DNA from: Crenobacter luteus
GTDB taxonomy: Bacteria; Pseudomonadota; Gammaproteobacteria; Burkholderiales; Chromobacteriaceae
Length of the DNA: 64,000 nucleotides
Reading direction: 5' to 3'
NCBI RefSeq assembly: GCF_004345725.1
Contig: NZ_SLXG01000015.1
Span: 1 to 64,000 of the forward strand
Shown here: piece after piece, positions 35,311 to 44,483 of the stretch
Numbering within the stretch: the stretch's first letter is position 1
Layout: each line of letters opens with the position of its first letter
Made by a program: the position numbers and the translations under genes
The notes under the pieces: generated by a model
What the model was told of the DNA's origin: nothing
Seen by the model: the letters and a program-made list of their open reading frames with translations, nothing else
Databases searched by the model: none

Positions 35311-35351
35311 AACAAGGCTCGGCCAACCCCCAGGGTTGGCCGAGCCTTGTT
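35311..35351. terminator. Bidirectional hairpin from an inverted TTGGCCGAG pair
   Basis: A perfect 19 bp stem (AACAAGGCTCGGCCAACCC and its complement) with a 3-base loop lies between the exonuclease gene and the convergent 35373 gene. It contains CTCGGCCAA at 35318-35326 and TTGGCCGAG at 35336-35344. Confidence 0.8.
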
Positions 35352-35372
35352 GTCGCGCGCGCCTCGCGCGGA

Positions 35373-35747
35373 TCAGTACGCCAGTTCGCCGTGCCGCGTC
35401 TCGACCAGGTGGCCGGCCGACAGCGACATCATCAGCAGCGCGATACGCTCGTGCAGGATCACCGTATGCGCATTGCCGGAAAACTGCAGGTAGCGGCGCA
35501 GATCCTCGCGCACCTTCTTCGAGCCGGTGACGTCGATCAGGATGTCGACCGCGTCGCCCTGCTCGGCCAACTCCATGAAGTTGGCGGTCACCGCCACGCC
35601 GTGATCGCGCGCGACGGCGATGCCCGGCCGCGAGAAGTCGAGGTCGGCCACGCCGACCACCTCGACGAACGGCGCCTGCAACAGTTGCCGCAGCAGCGGG
35701 GTGCCGGTCTCGCCGGCGCCGATCATGCCCACGCGAATTTTCTCCAT
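35373..35747 (-). CDS. Small NAD(P)-binding Rossmann-fold protein
   Basis: A 124-residue protein that is only the nucleotide-binding half of a Gfo/Idh/MocA or homoserine-dehydrogenase type fold. It begins IRVGMIGAGETGTPLLRQLL (GxGxxG loop), then VVGVADLDFSRPGI and VDILIDVTGSKKVREDL. The last 30 residues (HTVILHERIALLMMSLSAGH) are hydrophobic and may pack against a partner. No catalytic domain follows and there is no frameshifted remnant downstream, so it appears to be a genuine short protein, possibly a redox sensor. Start is ATG 35745-35747. Confidence 0.75.
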   Translation of the reverse strand: MEKIRVGMIGAGETGTPLLRQLLQAPFVEVVGVADLDFSRPGIAVARDHGVAVTANFMELAEQGDAVDILIDVTGSKKVREDLRRYLQFSGNAHTVILHERIALLMMSLSAGHLVETRHGELAY

Positions 35748-35950
35748 CCTCGACTCCCTCAGCCTAAAGCCACGAGCGTAACGCCAAGCCGGCGGCCGTC
35801 ATTTGCGCTGCGTCAAACCCGCAGCAGATCGGCCAGCGGGCGCCAGGCGCGCAACACGGTGGACGCGCAAGCCGGGCGGCGGGACGAGACCGGCGGACAA
35901 GGAGGCGGGCGGCGGGCCGCTTGCGCGCCGCGCGCACGACACGACGGACG

Positions 35951-36202
35951 TCAATGCAGGCTCTCGCGGCTCAGGAAACGCAGGTAGCCGACGCCGTCGA
36001 TCCAAAAGCCGCCGTCCGGCAGCGGGTCGGCCTCCTCGAGCTCGCCCACCGTCAGTTCGAGCAGTTGGCCGTCGACCTGCGCCTGCAGCGCGACGTCGTC
36101 GTCGTCGGCGTAATCCTCCGAGGCATAGAGAAAGTCGGGAACGACAAACTGGTTGTTCACCTGGATGTAGTCGGACCGGTTCAGCAAACGCAGGATGTTC
36201 AT
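35951..36202 (-). CDS. Small acidic protein of unknown function
   Basis: An 83-residue, strongly acidic protein with no recognised family. It begins MNILRLLNRSDYIQVNNQFVV, has ASEDYADDDDVALQAQVDGQ in the middle and ends FWIDGVGYLRFLSRESLH. The start at ATG 36200-36202 is supported by an excellent AGGAGGGCATC ribosome site. The composition suggests a small soluble beta-rich protein. The 200 bases between it and the 35373 gene show nothing I can name. Confidence 0.7.
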   Translation of the reverse strand: MNILRLLNRSDYIQVNNQFVVPDFLYASEDYADDDDVALQAQVDGQLLELTVGELEEADPLPDGGFWIDGVGYLRFLSRESLH

Positions 36203-36315
36203 GATGCCCTCCTTGTCCGTGCGCACCGCACGTCCACAACGAGACAGTTCCATCCGGCTCCCGGCTGACGCGGGCCCACACTGTCAGGCGAACCGACGCA
36301 CCGCTCGAGGGCGTT

Positions 36316-36990
36316 CTACAGCCAGCCGCGCGCGGCCAGCGAACTGGCCGCGCCGGCGCTGATGACAAGATGATCCAACAGACGAATCTCCACCAGTTCG
36401 AGGGCGGCTTTGAGCGTCGCGGTCAGCATCCGGTCGGCGCCCGACGGCTCGGCGCTACCCGATGGATGGTTGTGCGCGACGATCACGCCGACCGCATTGT
36501 GCGCCAGCGCCCGCTTGACGATTTCGCGCGGATAGACGCGCGTTTCGCTCACCGTGCCCCGACTGATTTCTTCGACCGCCAGCACGCGGTTTTGTGCCGA
36601 CAGGAACAGCGCGACGAACACCTCGACCGGCGCCTGGCCGATCGACAAGCGCAGATAATCGACCACGGCCTGCGGGCTCGACAGCGCGTCGGCAAGCCGG
36701 ATCTCTTCGGCGAGGCTGCGCCGCGCCAGCTCGCGCGCGGCGGCCAGCTGCGTGTACTTGGCCACGCCCAGCCCCGGCGTGACGGCGACGGTGGCCGCGT
36801 CGGCGGCGAACAGCGCCGACAGGCTGCCGAAGCGGCCGATCAGGTTGCGGCCGACGTCGAGCGCCGTCTGGCCCTTGATGCCGGTCCTGAGCAGGATCGC
36901 CAGCAATTCGGCGTCCGACAGCGCCGCCGCGCCCTGCGCGAGCAGCTTCTCCCGCGGACGCTCGTTTTCCGGCCAGTGCGCGATCGACAT
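36316..36990 (-). CDS. radC: RadC family JAB-domain protein
   Basis: A 224-residue protein. An N-terminal helix-hairpin-helix-like region (SDAELLAILLRTGIKGQ, then VTPGLGVAKYTQL) is followed by the JAB/MPN metalloprotease-like domain with VFVALFLSAQNRVL and the metal motif VGVIVAHNHPSGSAEPSGAD. The once-proposed role in DNA repair is not established; the family is often linked to DNA uptake or mobile DNA. The ATG follows GGGGGGAAAGC. It is divergent from coaBC. Confidence 0.95.
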   Translation of the reverse strand: MSIAHWPENERPREKLLAQGAAALSDAELLAILLRTGIKGQTALDVGRNLIGRFGSLSALFAADAATVAVTPGLGVAKYTQLAAARELARRSLAEEIRLADALSSPQAVVDYLRLSIGQAPVEVFVALFLSAQNRVLAVEEISRGTVSETRVYPREIVKRALAHNAVGVIVAHNHPSGSAEPSGADRMLTATLKAALELVEIRLLDHLVISAGAASSLAARGWL

Positions 36991-37133
36991 GCTTTCCCCC
37001 CTTGTCTCGCTATAGCACCCCGTCCCGCACGCAACAATAAAGACATTTGCATAAAATGGGCGCGGCGGCGCAGGCGACCGCACGCCGGCATTCCGGTAAA
37101 ATCGCCGCTTCCGCATTCAATCAGGAGCCTAGC

Positions 37134-38327
37134 ATGCCGACCCGCCGCATCCTCTTGGGCGTCACCGGTGGCGTGGCCGCCTACAAGTCGGCCGAGCTGA
37201 CCCGCCTCTTGGTCAAGGCCGGCCACCACGTCGAGGTGGTGATGAGCGAGGCGGCGACCCGCTTCGTCACGCCGGCGACCTTCCAGGCGCTCTCGGGCCA
37301 CGCGGTCTACACCGAGCTGTGGGACAGCCGCCCGGCGGGCGCGATGGCGCATATCGACCTGTCGCGCCGCGCCGACCTGTTCCTGATCGCGCCGGCCACC
37401 GCCGACATGCTGTTCAAGATCGCGCACGGCGCCTGCGACGACCTGATCTCGACGCTGGCCGCCGCGCGCGCCTGCAAGCTCGCCGTCGCGCCGGCGATGA
37501 ACCGCCAGATGTGGGACAACCCGCCCAACCGGCGCAACGTCGCGCAGCTGGTGGCCGACGGCGTGACCGTGCTCGGCCCGGCCTCGGGCGTACAGGCCTG
37601 CGGCGAGGTCGGCCCGGGCCGCATGCTGGAGCCCGAGGAAATCGTCGAACTGCTCGACGGCGTGTTCGCCGACAAGACGCTCGCCGGCCGGAAGGTGCTC
37701 TTGACCGCCGGCCCGACCTTCGAGCCGATCGACCCGGTGCGCGGCATCACCAATATCAGCTCGGGCAAGATGGGCTACGCGCTAGCGCGCGCCTGCCGCG
37801 ACGCCGGCGCCGAGGTGGTGCTGGTCTCCGGCCCGACCGCGCTCGCCGGTCCGGTCGGCGTCGAACGCGTCGACGTGACCACCGCGCAGCAGATGCACGA
37901 CGCGGTGATGGCGCGCGCGGCCGCCAGCGACGTGTTCGTCGCCGTCGCCGCGGTGGCCGACTACCGCGTCGCCAACGCATCCGAGCACAAGCTGAAAAAA
38001 CAGGGCGCCGCGCCGACGCTGGAACTGGTCGAGAACCCCGACATCCTCGCCGCCGTCGCCGCGCTGCCGAACGGCCCGTTCTGTGTCGGCTTCGCCGCCG
38101 AGAGCCAGCACCTGATCGACTTCGCCGAGGCCAAGCGCCAGAAGAAGGGCGTGCCGCTCTTGGTCGCCAATCTGGTGCAGACCGCGATGGGCAGCGACGC
38201 CAACGAGGTGGTGCTGCTCGACGACGCCGGCAGCCATCCGCTGCCGATCATGACCAAGGACGAGGTCGCCGTCGCCATCGTGCGCCACCTCGCCCGCCAG
38301 CTCACTGCATCACAAGGACAAGCATGA
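37134..38327 (+). CDS. coaBC: Bifunctional phosphopantothenoylcysteine synthetase/decarboxylase
   Basis: Makes 4'-phosphopantetheine in coenzyme A synthesis. The 397-residue product has the FMN-dependent CoaC decarboxylase first ([46 protein letters not shown]) and the CoaB synthetase second ([26 protein letters not shown], then VAAVADYRV and KLKKQG). The ATG at 37134 has TCAGGAGCC before it. It overlaps dut by four bases, the common coaBC-dut pairing. Confidence 0.97.
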   Translation: MPTRRILLGVTGGVAAYKSAELTRLLVKAGHHVEVVMSEAATRFVTPATFQALSGHAVYTELWDSRPAGAMAHIDLSRRADLFLIAPATADMLFKIAHGACDDLISTLAAARACKLAVAPAMNRQMWDNPPNRRNVAQLVADGVTVLGPASGVQACGEVGPGRMLEPEEIVELLDGVFADKTLAGRKVLLTAGPTFEPIDPVRGITNISSGKMGYALARACRDAGAEVVLVSGPTALAGPVGVERVDVTTAQQMHDAVMARAAASDVFVAVAAVADYRVANASEHKLKKQGAAPTLELVENPDILAAVAALPNGPFCVGFAAESQHLIDFAEAKRQKKGVPLLVANLVQTAMGSDANEVVLLDDAGSHPLPIMTKDEVAVAIVRHLARQLTASQGQA

Positions 38328-38776
38328 AACCGACCGTCGACCTCAAAATCCTCGATGAGCGCCTGAAGGACGCCCTGCCCGCCTACGCGACCCCCGGCTC
38401 GGCCGGCCTCGACCTGAAGGCCGCGATCGACGCCGAGATGACGATCGAACCGGGCCAGACCGTGCTGGTGCCGACCGGCATCGCGATGCACATCGCCGAC
38501 CCCGGTCTCGCCGCGATGATCCTGCCGCGCTCGGGCCTCGGACACAAACACGGCATCGTGCTGGGCAACCTGGTCGGCCTGATCGACTCGGACTACCAGG
38601 GCCAGCTGTTCGTGTCGGTGTGGAACCGCGGCCACGAGACCTTCCGCCTCGCGCCGCTGGAACGCATCGCCCAGCTGGTGATCGTGCCGGTGGTGCAGGT
38701 GGCGTTCAACGTGGTCGACGACTTCGACGCCTCCGAGCGCGGCGAAGGCGGCTTCGGCAGCACCGGCCGCCACTGA
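38324..38776 (+). CDS. dut: dUTP diphosphatase
   Basis: Hydrolyses dUTP to dUMP, keeping uracil out of DNA and supplying dTMP synthesis. The 150-residue trimeric-type product shows all five motifs: [45 protein letters not shown] and the C-terminal [12 protein letters not shown] arm. Overlaps the coaBC stop (ATGA). Confidence 0.97.
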   Translation: MKPTVDLKILDERLKDALPAYATPGSAGLDLKAAIDAEMTIEPGQTVLVPTGIAMHIADPGLAAMILPRSGLGHKHGIVLGNLVGLIDSDYQGQLFVSVWNRGHETFRLAPLERIAQLVIVPVVQVAFNVVDDFDASERGEGGFGSTGRH

Positions 38777-38797
38777 ATCGCTGATCGCTGATCGCTG
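38777..38797. repeat. Three tandem ATCGCTG repeats
   Basis: ATCGCTG occurs three times head to tail directly after the dut stop codon, followed by ATAACC. It lies between the gene and the terminator at 38806. It may be slippage-prone; no function is visible. Confidence 0.7.
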
Positions 38798-38805
38798 ATA
38801 ACCAG

Positions 38806-38844
38806 AAGGCTCGGCCAACCTTGCATAGGTTGGCCGAGCCTTTT
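38806..38844 (+). terminator. Terminator of coaBC-dut from an inverted TTGGCCGAG pair
   Basis: A perfect 16 bp stem AAGGCTCGGCCAACCT / AGGTTGGCCGAGCCTT with a 5-base loop is followed by further Ts. It contains CTCGGCCAA at 38810-38818 and TTGGCCGAG at 38830-38838 and lies between convergent dut and gdhB. Confidence 0.85.
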
Positions 38845-38948
38845 CATATCCGCCTTCCAGGCGTCGCCGGCCGTCGCGCAGACACATGGCCGTTCCGCCT
38901 CTCCCGCCCGCATCGCGCAGCGGCCCGCCCCCCCCACTGGCCGCAGGC

Positions 38949-38974
38949 AAAAAAAGACCGGCGCGCAGCCGGTC
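38949..38974 (-). terminator. Terminator of gdhB
   Basis: On the minus strand a 7 bp stem GACCGGC / GCCGGTC with a 5-base loop runs into seven Ts, 30 bases after the gdhB stop. Confidence 0.9.
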
Positions 38975-39003
38975 CAAGGGAGTTGCCAGTGATTAGCAGG
39001 AAC

Positions 39004-42000
39004 TTACGACAGCAGGTGGTTGCTCAGCTCGCGCAGGCCGGCCGACAGCATCGCCAGGTCGAGCACGTCGAAGGACTGGAACTCGCCGAGCATCTGCTGG
39101 CACGCCTCGACGTCGGCGCCGCGGCGCGCGAGCCACGCCTCGGCGAAGCAGTGCTCGTCGGCGCAACCGGACGGCGCGTCCTGCATCGCCTGACGGGTCA
39201 GCTTCTTCTGCAGGCGATACAGGTCGTCGCGCAGCGCCGAGCGGGCCAGCGACTGCCAGCGGTTGTCGCGCGGCAGGCGGTTGACGGCCTCGAGCAGCCA
39301 GTCCAGCTGCAGCGTGCGACCGAGCAGGTAGTAGTTCGACGCCAGATCCTCGAGCGCGACCGGGCTGCCCTCGCCGGTGTCGATGATGTCGAGCAGCGGC
39401 ACCGCGAACTCGAGGCGGGCCATCAGGCGCGCGAGCTCCTGCGGCAGGCCCGGCTCGGCGAGGTAGCGCGCCTCGAGCGCGGCGACCGCCGGGTAGGTGT
39501 CGGCCGACACCAGCGTCGGCAGCGCGGCCATCAGCGCCGCGACGCGGCTGCCGTAGTGCTCGATCTGCGCGTTGACCGAGCCGATCGGGCGACGATAGCG
39601 CAGCACCCAGCGCGTCACGCGCTCGACCAGCGTGCGCACGCGCACCATCAGTTCGACCTGCAGCTCGGCCGGCACCCGGTTGTCGAGCGACTCGATCTGG
39701 CACCACAGCGCCTCGGCGCCGAACACGCGGCTGGCGATCCACCAGGCGCGCGCGATGTCGGCCTCGGGCTGCGGGTTCTCTTCCTTGAGGCGGAAGATGA
39801 AGCTGGTGCCCATGCGGTTGACGAGCTGGTTGGCCAGCTGGTTGGCGATGATTTCGCGCTTGAGGTGGTGCGACTTCATCTGTTCGCCGAAGCGCGCCTG
39901 CAGCGGTTTCGGGAAGTAGTTCACCAGCACCGGCAGGAAGTCCGCGTCGTCCGGCAGGTCGGACTTCAGCAGCGCCTGGTCGAGCGTGATCTTGCTGTAG
40001 GCGAGCAGCACGGCCATTTCCGGGCTGCTCAGGCCGAGCTTGGCCAGACGGCGCTCGTTCAGCTGCGCCTCGTTCGGCAGGTACTCGAGCTCGCGGTTCA
40101 GTTCGCCGGCCTTCTCCATCGCCGCCATCATGCGGGTGTGCACCGACAGCATCGCCGGCGCGTTCAGGCGGTTGATCGCGAGGATCTGCGTCTGCAGGTA
40201 GTTGTTGCGCAGCACCAGCTCGCCGACTTCCTCGGTCATCTCGGCCAACAGCTCGTTGCGCTGCTTGAGCGTCATGTCGCCGGCCTGCATCACCGCGCCG
40301 AGCAGGATCTTGATGTTGACCTCGTGGTCGGAGCAGTCGACGCCGGCCGAGTTGTCGATCGCGTCGGTGCAGATCAGGCCGCCCTTGAGCGCGAACTCGA
40401 TGCGGCCCTTCTGCGTGCAACCGAGGTTGCCGCCCTCGGCCAACACCTTGACGTTCAGCTGGTTGCCGTTGACGCGCAGGCCGTCGTTGGCGCGGTCGCG
40501 CGCGTCGGCGTGGCCCTCGGTGCTGGCCTTGACGTAGGTGCCGATGCCGCCGTTGTACAAGAGGTCGGCCTCGGCCTTGAGGATCTCGTGGATCAGCTCG
40601 GTCGGCGCCATGCTCTCCTTGTCGGTCTTCAGCCACTCGCGCACTTGCGGCGACAGCGGGATCGACTTGGCCGAGCGTTCGAACACGCCGCCGCCCTCGG
40701 AGATCAGCTCGCGCTTGTAGTCGGCCCAGCTCGAGCGCGGCAGGTTAAAGAGGCGCGCGCGCTCGGCGAAGCTCACCGCCGCGTCCGGGTTCGGGTCGAG
40801 GAAGATGTGCTGATGGTTGAACGCCGCCTTCAGACGGATATGCTCGGACAGCAGCATGCCGTTGCCGAACACGTCGCCGGCCATGTCGCCGACGCCGATC
40901 ACGGTGAAGTCCTCTTCCTGGCAATTCACGCCGAGGTGGCGGAAGTGGCGCTTGACCGATTCCCACGCGCCGCGCGCGGTGATGCCCATCTTCTTGTGGT
41001 CGTAACCGGCCGAACCGCCCGAGGCGAACGCGTCGCCGAGCCAGAAGCCGTACGCCTCGGACACGCCGTTGGCGATGTCGGAGAAGGTCGCGGTGCCCTT
41101 GTCGGCGGCGACCACGAGGTACGGATCGTCCTCGTCGAGGCGGCGCACGTCGGCCGGCGGCACGATCTGGCCGTTGACCAGGTTGTCGGTGACGTCGAGC
41201 AGCGCGGAGATGAAGGTCTTGTAGCAGGCGATGCCCTCGGCCATGAAGGCCTCGCGGTCGCTCGCCGGCGGCAGCTGCTTGCACACGAAACCGCCCTTGG
41301 AGCCCATCGGCACGATCACCGAGTTCTTCACCATCTGCGCCTTGACGAGGCCGAGCACCTCGGTGCGGAAGTCTTCCATGCGGTCGGACCAGCGCAGGCC
41401 GCCGCGCGCGACCTTGGAGCCGCGCAGGTGCACGCCCTCGATGCGCGGGCTGTAGACCCAGATCTCGAACAGCGGGCGCGGCTGCGGCAGGAAGGCGATC
41501 TTGCCCGACTCGATCTTGAACGAGATGTAGGACTTGAAGCCGCCCTCGGCGTCCTTCTGCCAGAAGTTGGTGCGGCGGATCGCCAGGATCACCGCGAGCA
41601 TGCCGGACAGGATGCGGTCCTCGTCGATGTTGGCCACCGATTCGAGCGCCTGCTTGACCTGGCCGCGCAGCGCCTCGGCGCGCGCGTCGTCGGCGTCGAC
41701 CGGATGCAGGCGGGCGACGAACAGGTCGACCAGCGCACGGGTGATCGCCGGGTAGTTGCCCAGGCACTGCTCAATATAGGCCTGGCTGAAGGTCAGGCCG
41801 CCCTGGCGCAGGTACTTGGCCAGCGCGCGGGTCAGCGAGATCTCGCGCCAGTCGAGGCCGGCGGACAGCACCAGCTTGTTGAAGCCGTCGTTCTCGACCT
41901 TGCCGGCGAACACCTGCGCCAGCAGCGTCTGGAACGCCGCCTCGACCTCGGGCCGGGCCAGCGCGTCGCCGCCGTGGCCGAGCTGCAGGCCGAAGTCGAT

Positions 42001-43941
42001 GATCCACACCACCGAGCCGTCGGCGCGTTCGACCTTGTACGGGTGCTCGTCGCGCACCGCGACGCCGAGGTTCTCCAGCAGCGGCAGGCTGGCCGACAGG
42101 TTCAGCGGCTCGCCGGCGTGGAACAGCTTGAGGTTGACCGCCTCGCCCTCGCGGTGCAGCGGACGGTAAAGCTTGAGCGCCAGCGGCGACGCGTCGCTCA
42201 CGGTTTCCAGCAGCTGGATGTCGAGCACCGCGCTACGGACGGCGAACTCCTCGCGGTAGGCGGTCGGGAAGGCTTGCTGGTAGCGGTGGAACAGGCGGTT
42301 GCCGATCTCCTCGCCGTGCGCCTCGATCAGCTGCTGGTGCAGCTCCTCGACCCAGCCGCGTACCACGCGGGCGATCTCGGCCTCGATCTCGTCCTCGTTG
42401 AAGTCGGGCAGGCTGGCCGACGGGGTGCGGACGATGTAGTGCACGCGGGCGAGCATGCCGTCGCCGATCTGCACGCCGAATTCGGTGCTGGCGCCGTTGA
42501 AGGCCTTGAGCAGCACCTTCTCGATCTTCAGCCGCACCTCGGTGCTGAAGCTGTCGCGCGGCACGTACACCAGGCAGCTGACGTAGCGGTGGTAGTGGTC
42601 GGTGCGCGCGAACAGGCGCACGCGCGGGCGCTCCTGCAGGTTGACGATGCCCTCGGCGATCGGCTGCAGCGTCTCGGCAGGGATCTCGAACAGCTCGTCG
42701 CGCGGGTAGCTTTCGAGCACGAAGGCCAGCGTCTTGGCCTTGTAGCTGTTGTCGACGTAGTCGCAGGCCTTGACCACGTAGTCGACCTTGCGGCGCAGGA
42801 TCGGGATGTCCTTGGGCGGCACCTGGTAGGCGCTGGCGGTGTAGAGGCCGAGGAAGCGGCGCTCGCCGACCACCTCGCCCTTGTCGTTGAAGCGCTTGAC
42901 GCCGACGAAGTCGAGATGGGCCGGACGGTGGATCTGAGACACGGTCTGCGACTTGTTCAGTACCACCAGCTGCGGCAGGTGGGCGCGTTCGCGCAGCGCC
43001 TGCGGCAACGCCTCGAAGCTTTCCGAGAACTCCTTGTCGCCCTGCTCCTTGAGCACGCCGAGGCCGGAGCCCTTGACGATCTTCAGGCTGTCCTTGCCGT
43101 CGCGGCGTACCAGGTCGTAGTCGCAGTAGCCCATGAACAGGAAGTGGTCGGCGGCCAGCCACGACAGGAAGTCGGCGACTTCGCGCGCCTCGTCCTGCAG
43201 CGCGGCCGGCGCGGCCTCGACCAGGCCGGACACCAGGCTCGCGGCCACGTCGCGCATCTTCGGCTCGTCTTCGACCACGCGGCGCAGCGCGCCGAGCACC
43301 TGCTGCAGCTCGGCCTCGAGCGCGGCGATGCGCTCGGGCTCGGAGACGCGGTCGATCTCGACGTGGATGAACGATTCGAGCGGCAGCGTGCGACCCTCGG
43401 TGCGGCGTACCTCGACCAGCTGGCCGGCCTCGTCGCGGCGCACCGCGAGCACCGGGTGCACCAGCAGGTGCAGGCGCAGGTTGTGGCGCGCCAAGAGCAT
43501 CGCGACCGAGTCGATCAGGAAGGGCATGTCGTCGTTGACGATCTCGATCACCGTGTGGGTGCTCTGCCAGCCGTCGCGTTCGAAATCGGGGTTGTACAGG
43601 CGGACTTTCGGTTCGCCGGCCTTGCGCTGCTCGGCGAAGCGGTGATGCGCCATCGCGGCGCCCAGCAGGTCGAGCGCGGAAACGCGCGACAGGTCGTCGT
43701 GCTCGGCTTCTTCGTAGTAGATGGAGAGGAAAGGAATGAAGACGGCTTTTTCTTTGGCGGGCAGGCTGCTTTCGGCGAGTGCCTGAATCTCGGCAACCAG
43801 ATTCGTCAATTCTGTTTTATGGGTCAGAGACATGATCCGTTCGGCTCCCGGGGCCAGAAAGGTGGCTGGCGCGGCGCTTTTGGCGCTGGCCTGAATATCG
43901 TCAACCAGATTCTTCGATTCTGCTTCGTGTGTGAGTGACAT
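39004..43941 (-). CDS. gdhB: Large NAD-dependent glutamate dehydrogenase
   Basis: Deaminates glutamate to 2-oxoglutarate, mainly in amino acid catabolism. The 1645-residue product belongs to the 180 kDa class. Long N-terminal regulatory parts (WQSTHTVIEIVNDDMPFLIDSV, then FLFMGYCDYDLV) precede the catalytic core with VYSPRIEGVHLRGSKVARGG and RWSDR, MGSKGGFV, VVAADKGTATFSDIAN and VIGVGDMAGDVFGNGML. The start is uncertain. ATG 43939-43941 and ATG 43831-43833 lie in two copies of a 108-base tandem repeat (MSLTHEAESKNLV and MSLTHKTELTNLV), both in frame. Family alignment suits the inner start (1609 residues); I give the outer one. Terminated at 38949. Confidence 0.93.
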   Translation of the reverse strand: MSLTHEAESKNLVDDIQASAKSAAPATFLAPGAERIMSLTHKTELTNLVAEIQALAESSLPAKEKAVFIPFLSIYYEEAEHDDLSRVSALDLLGAAMAHHRFAEQRKAGEPKVRLYNPDFERDGWQSTHTVIEIVNDDMPFLIDSVAMLLARHNLRLHLLVHPVLAVRRDEAGQLVEVRRTEGRTLPLESFIHVEIDRVSEPERIAALEAELQQVLGALRRVVEDEPKMRDVAASLVSGLVEAAPAALQDEAREVADFLSWLAADHFLFMGYCDYDLVRRDGKDSLKIVKGSGLGVLKEQGDKEFSESFEALPQALRERAHLPQLVVLNKSQTVSQIHRPAHLDFVGVKRFNDKGEVVGERRFLGLYTASAYQVPPKDIPILRRKVDYVVKACDYVDNSYKAKTLAFVLESYPRDELFEIPAETLQPIAEGIVNLQERPRVRLFARTDHYHRYVSCLVYVPRDSFSTEVRLKIEKVLLKAFNGASTEFGVQIGDGMLARVHYIVRTPSASLPDFNEDEIEAEIARVVRGWVEELHQQLIEAHGEEIGNRLFHRYQQAFPTAYREEFAVRSAVLDIQLLETVSDASPLALKLYRPLHREGEAVNLKLFHAGEPLNLSASLPLLENLGVAVRDEHPYKVERADGSVVWIIDFGLQLGHGGDALARPEVEAAFQTLLAQVFAGKVENDGFNKLVLSAGLDWREISLTRALAKYLRQGGLTFSQAYIEQCLGNYPAITRALVDLFVARLHPVDADDARAEALRGQVKQALESVANIDEDRILSGMLAVILAIRRTNFWQKDAEGGFKSYISFKIESGKIAFLPQPRPLFEIWVYSPRIEGVHLRGSKVARGGLRWSDRMEDFRTEVLGLVKAQMVKNSVIVPMGSKGGFVCKQLPPASDREAFMAEGIACYKTFISALLDVTDNLVNGQIVPPADVRRLDEDDPYLVVAADKGTATFSDIANGVSEAYGFWLGDAFASGGSAGYDHKKMGITARGAWESVKRHFRHLGVNCQEEDFTVIGVGDMAGDVFGNGMLLSEHIRLKAAFNHQHIFLDPNPDAAVSFAERARLFNLPRSSWADYKRELISEGGGVFERSAKSIPLSPQVREWLKTDKESMAPTELIHEILKAEADLLYNGGIGTYVKASTEGHADARDRANDGLRVNGNQLNVKVLAEGGNLGCTQKGRIEFALKGGLICTDAIDNSAGVDCSDHEVNIKILLGAVMQAGDMTLKQRNELLAEMTEEVGELVLRNNYLQTQILAINRLNAPAMLSVHTRMMAAMEKAGELNRELEYLPNEAQLNERRLAKLGLSSPEMAVLLAYSKITLDQALLKSDLPDDADFLPVLVNYFPKPLQARFGEQMKSHHLKREIIANQLANQLVNRMGTSFIFRLKEENPQPEADIARAWWIASRVFGAEALWCQIESLDNRVPAELQVELMVRVRTLVERVTRWVLRYRRPIGSVNAQIEHYGSRVAALMAALPTLVSADTYPAVAALEARYLAEPGLPQELARLMARLEFAVPLLDIIDTGEGSPVALEDLASNYYLLGRTLQLDWLLEAVNRLPRDNRWQSLARSALRDDLYRLQKKLTRQAMQDAPSGCADEHCFAEAWLARRGADVEACQQMLGEFQSFDVLDLAMLSAGLRELSNHLLS

Positions 43942-43973
43942 GACCTGTCGTGCTCCGCTGACCAGAAAGAGGT
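43758..43973 (-). repeat. 108-base imperfect tandem duplication at the gdhB 5' end
   Basis: Two adjacent units, about 43866-43973 and 43758-43865, share CTTTCTGG, a GGAG at the same distance from an ATG, MSLTH and LV-x-x-IQA-x-A. Start codons are exactly 108 bases apart and the frame is kept. Divergence between the copies (roughly two-thirds identity by eye) means the duplication is old and has been retained open. Confidence 0.8.
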
Positions 43974-44483
43974 GCGAGGCATTGTAGACGGGGGGGGGAG
44001 GCCGGGAAATTCCATCATGCGACACGCATTTATATATTCATCGAATCCCATGGTTATCCCTAGGCGCCGTTCGGCGTCGAGCATTCCCGGCCGTAAAAGG
44101 CATTTTGCTTATAGCAATGCGACGACGAATTACAAATCCACCGGCGGCCAGCGCCCGGTCAAACCCCGAGAAAAAGAACGGCAAACCGTTGATTTTCAAG
44201 CCATTTCCACTTTGCCTGCAAAGCGGGTAAAATGCGCGACTTCCTCGTTCCGCCGCGCGTTGCCGCCGCCGCCAGATTGTTGGGTGGGGGCAATCGTGAC
44301 AAGATTGGTTCGCCTTGAGACGATCCTCAAGCCGCAACCGAATTGGCAGCATGAGCACCCGGCAAGCGCGTCTGGCCGGCTTCCAGTCGGGGGTTACCCC
44401 CGCCGATCTTGGGTACACCATGCGGGTTGATTCATTTGTCAAAAAACAATTGGATAACCATCATCACAGGGCAGAGCACACTC
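43942..44483. other. Gene-free region between gdhB and the aot-type operon
   Basis: These 542 bases hold the start signals of two divergent units but no convincing gene. Seen from left to right: a run of nine Gs at 43990-43998 in the gdhB leader; TATATA at 44031-44036, a possible gdhB -10 on the minus strand; small hairpins AACGG-CAAA-CCGTT (44177-44190) and CGGGGG-TTA-CCCCCG (44388-44402); the inverted repeat CTTGAG-N6-CTCAAG (44314-44331), a candidate regulator site; and TAAAAT near 44228. Base composition is less GC-rich than the flanks. Confidence 0.5.

Noticed and set aside
35799-36368. Overlapping frames on both strands around 35.8-36.4 kb
   Set aside because: They are arginine/alanine/proline-rich, typical of GC-driven noise, and overlap the better supported 83-residue gene.
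38821-43938. A 1705-codon open frame on the plus strand opposite gdhB, rich in L, V, H, D and R
   Set aside because: It is the antisense shadow of gdhB, caused by high GC; its composition is not protein-like and it has no family motifs. Similar long shadows at 303-1233, 2376-4925, 7629-9809 and 61536-63428 were rejected for the same reason.
44001-44025. GTG start at 44023-44025 for gdhB (SHDGISRPPPPVYN extension)
   Set aside because: No ribosome site, encoded across the nine-G tract, and no family similarity; the two MSLTH starts are better.
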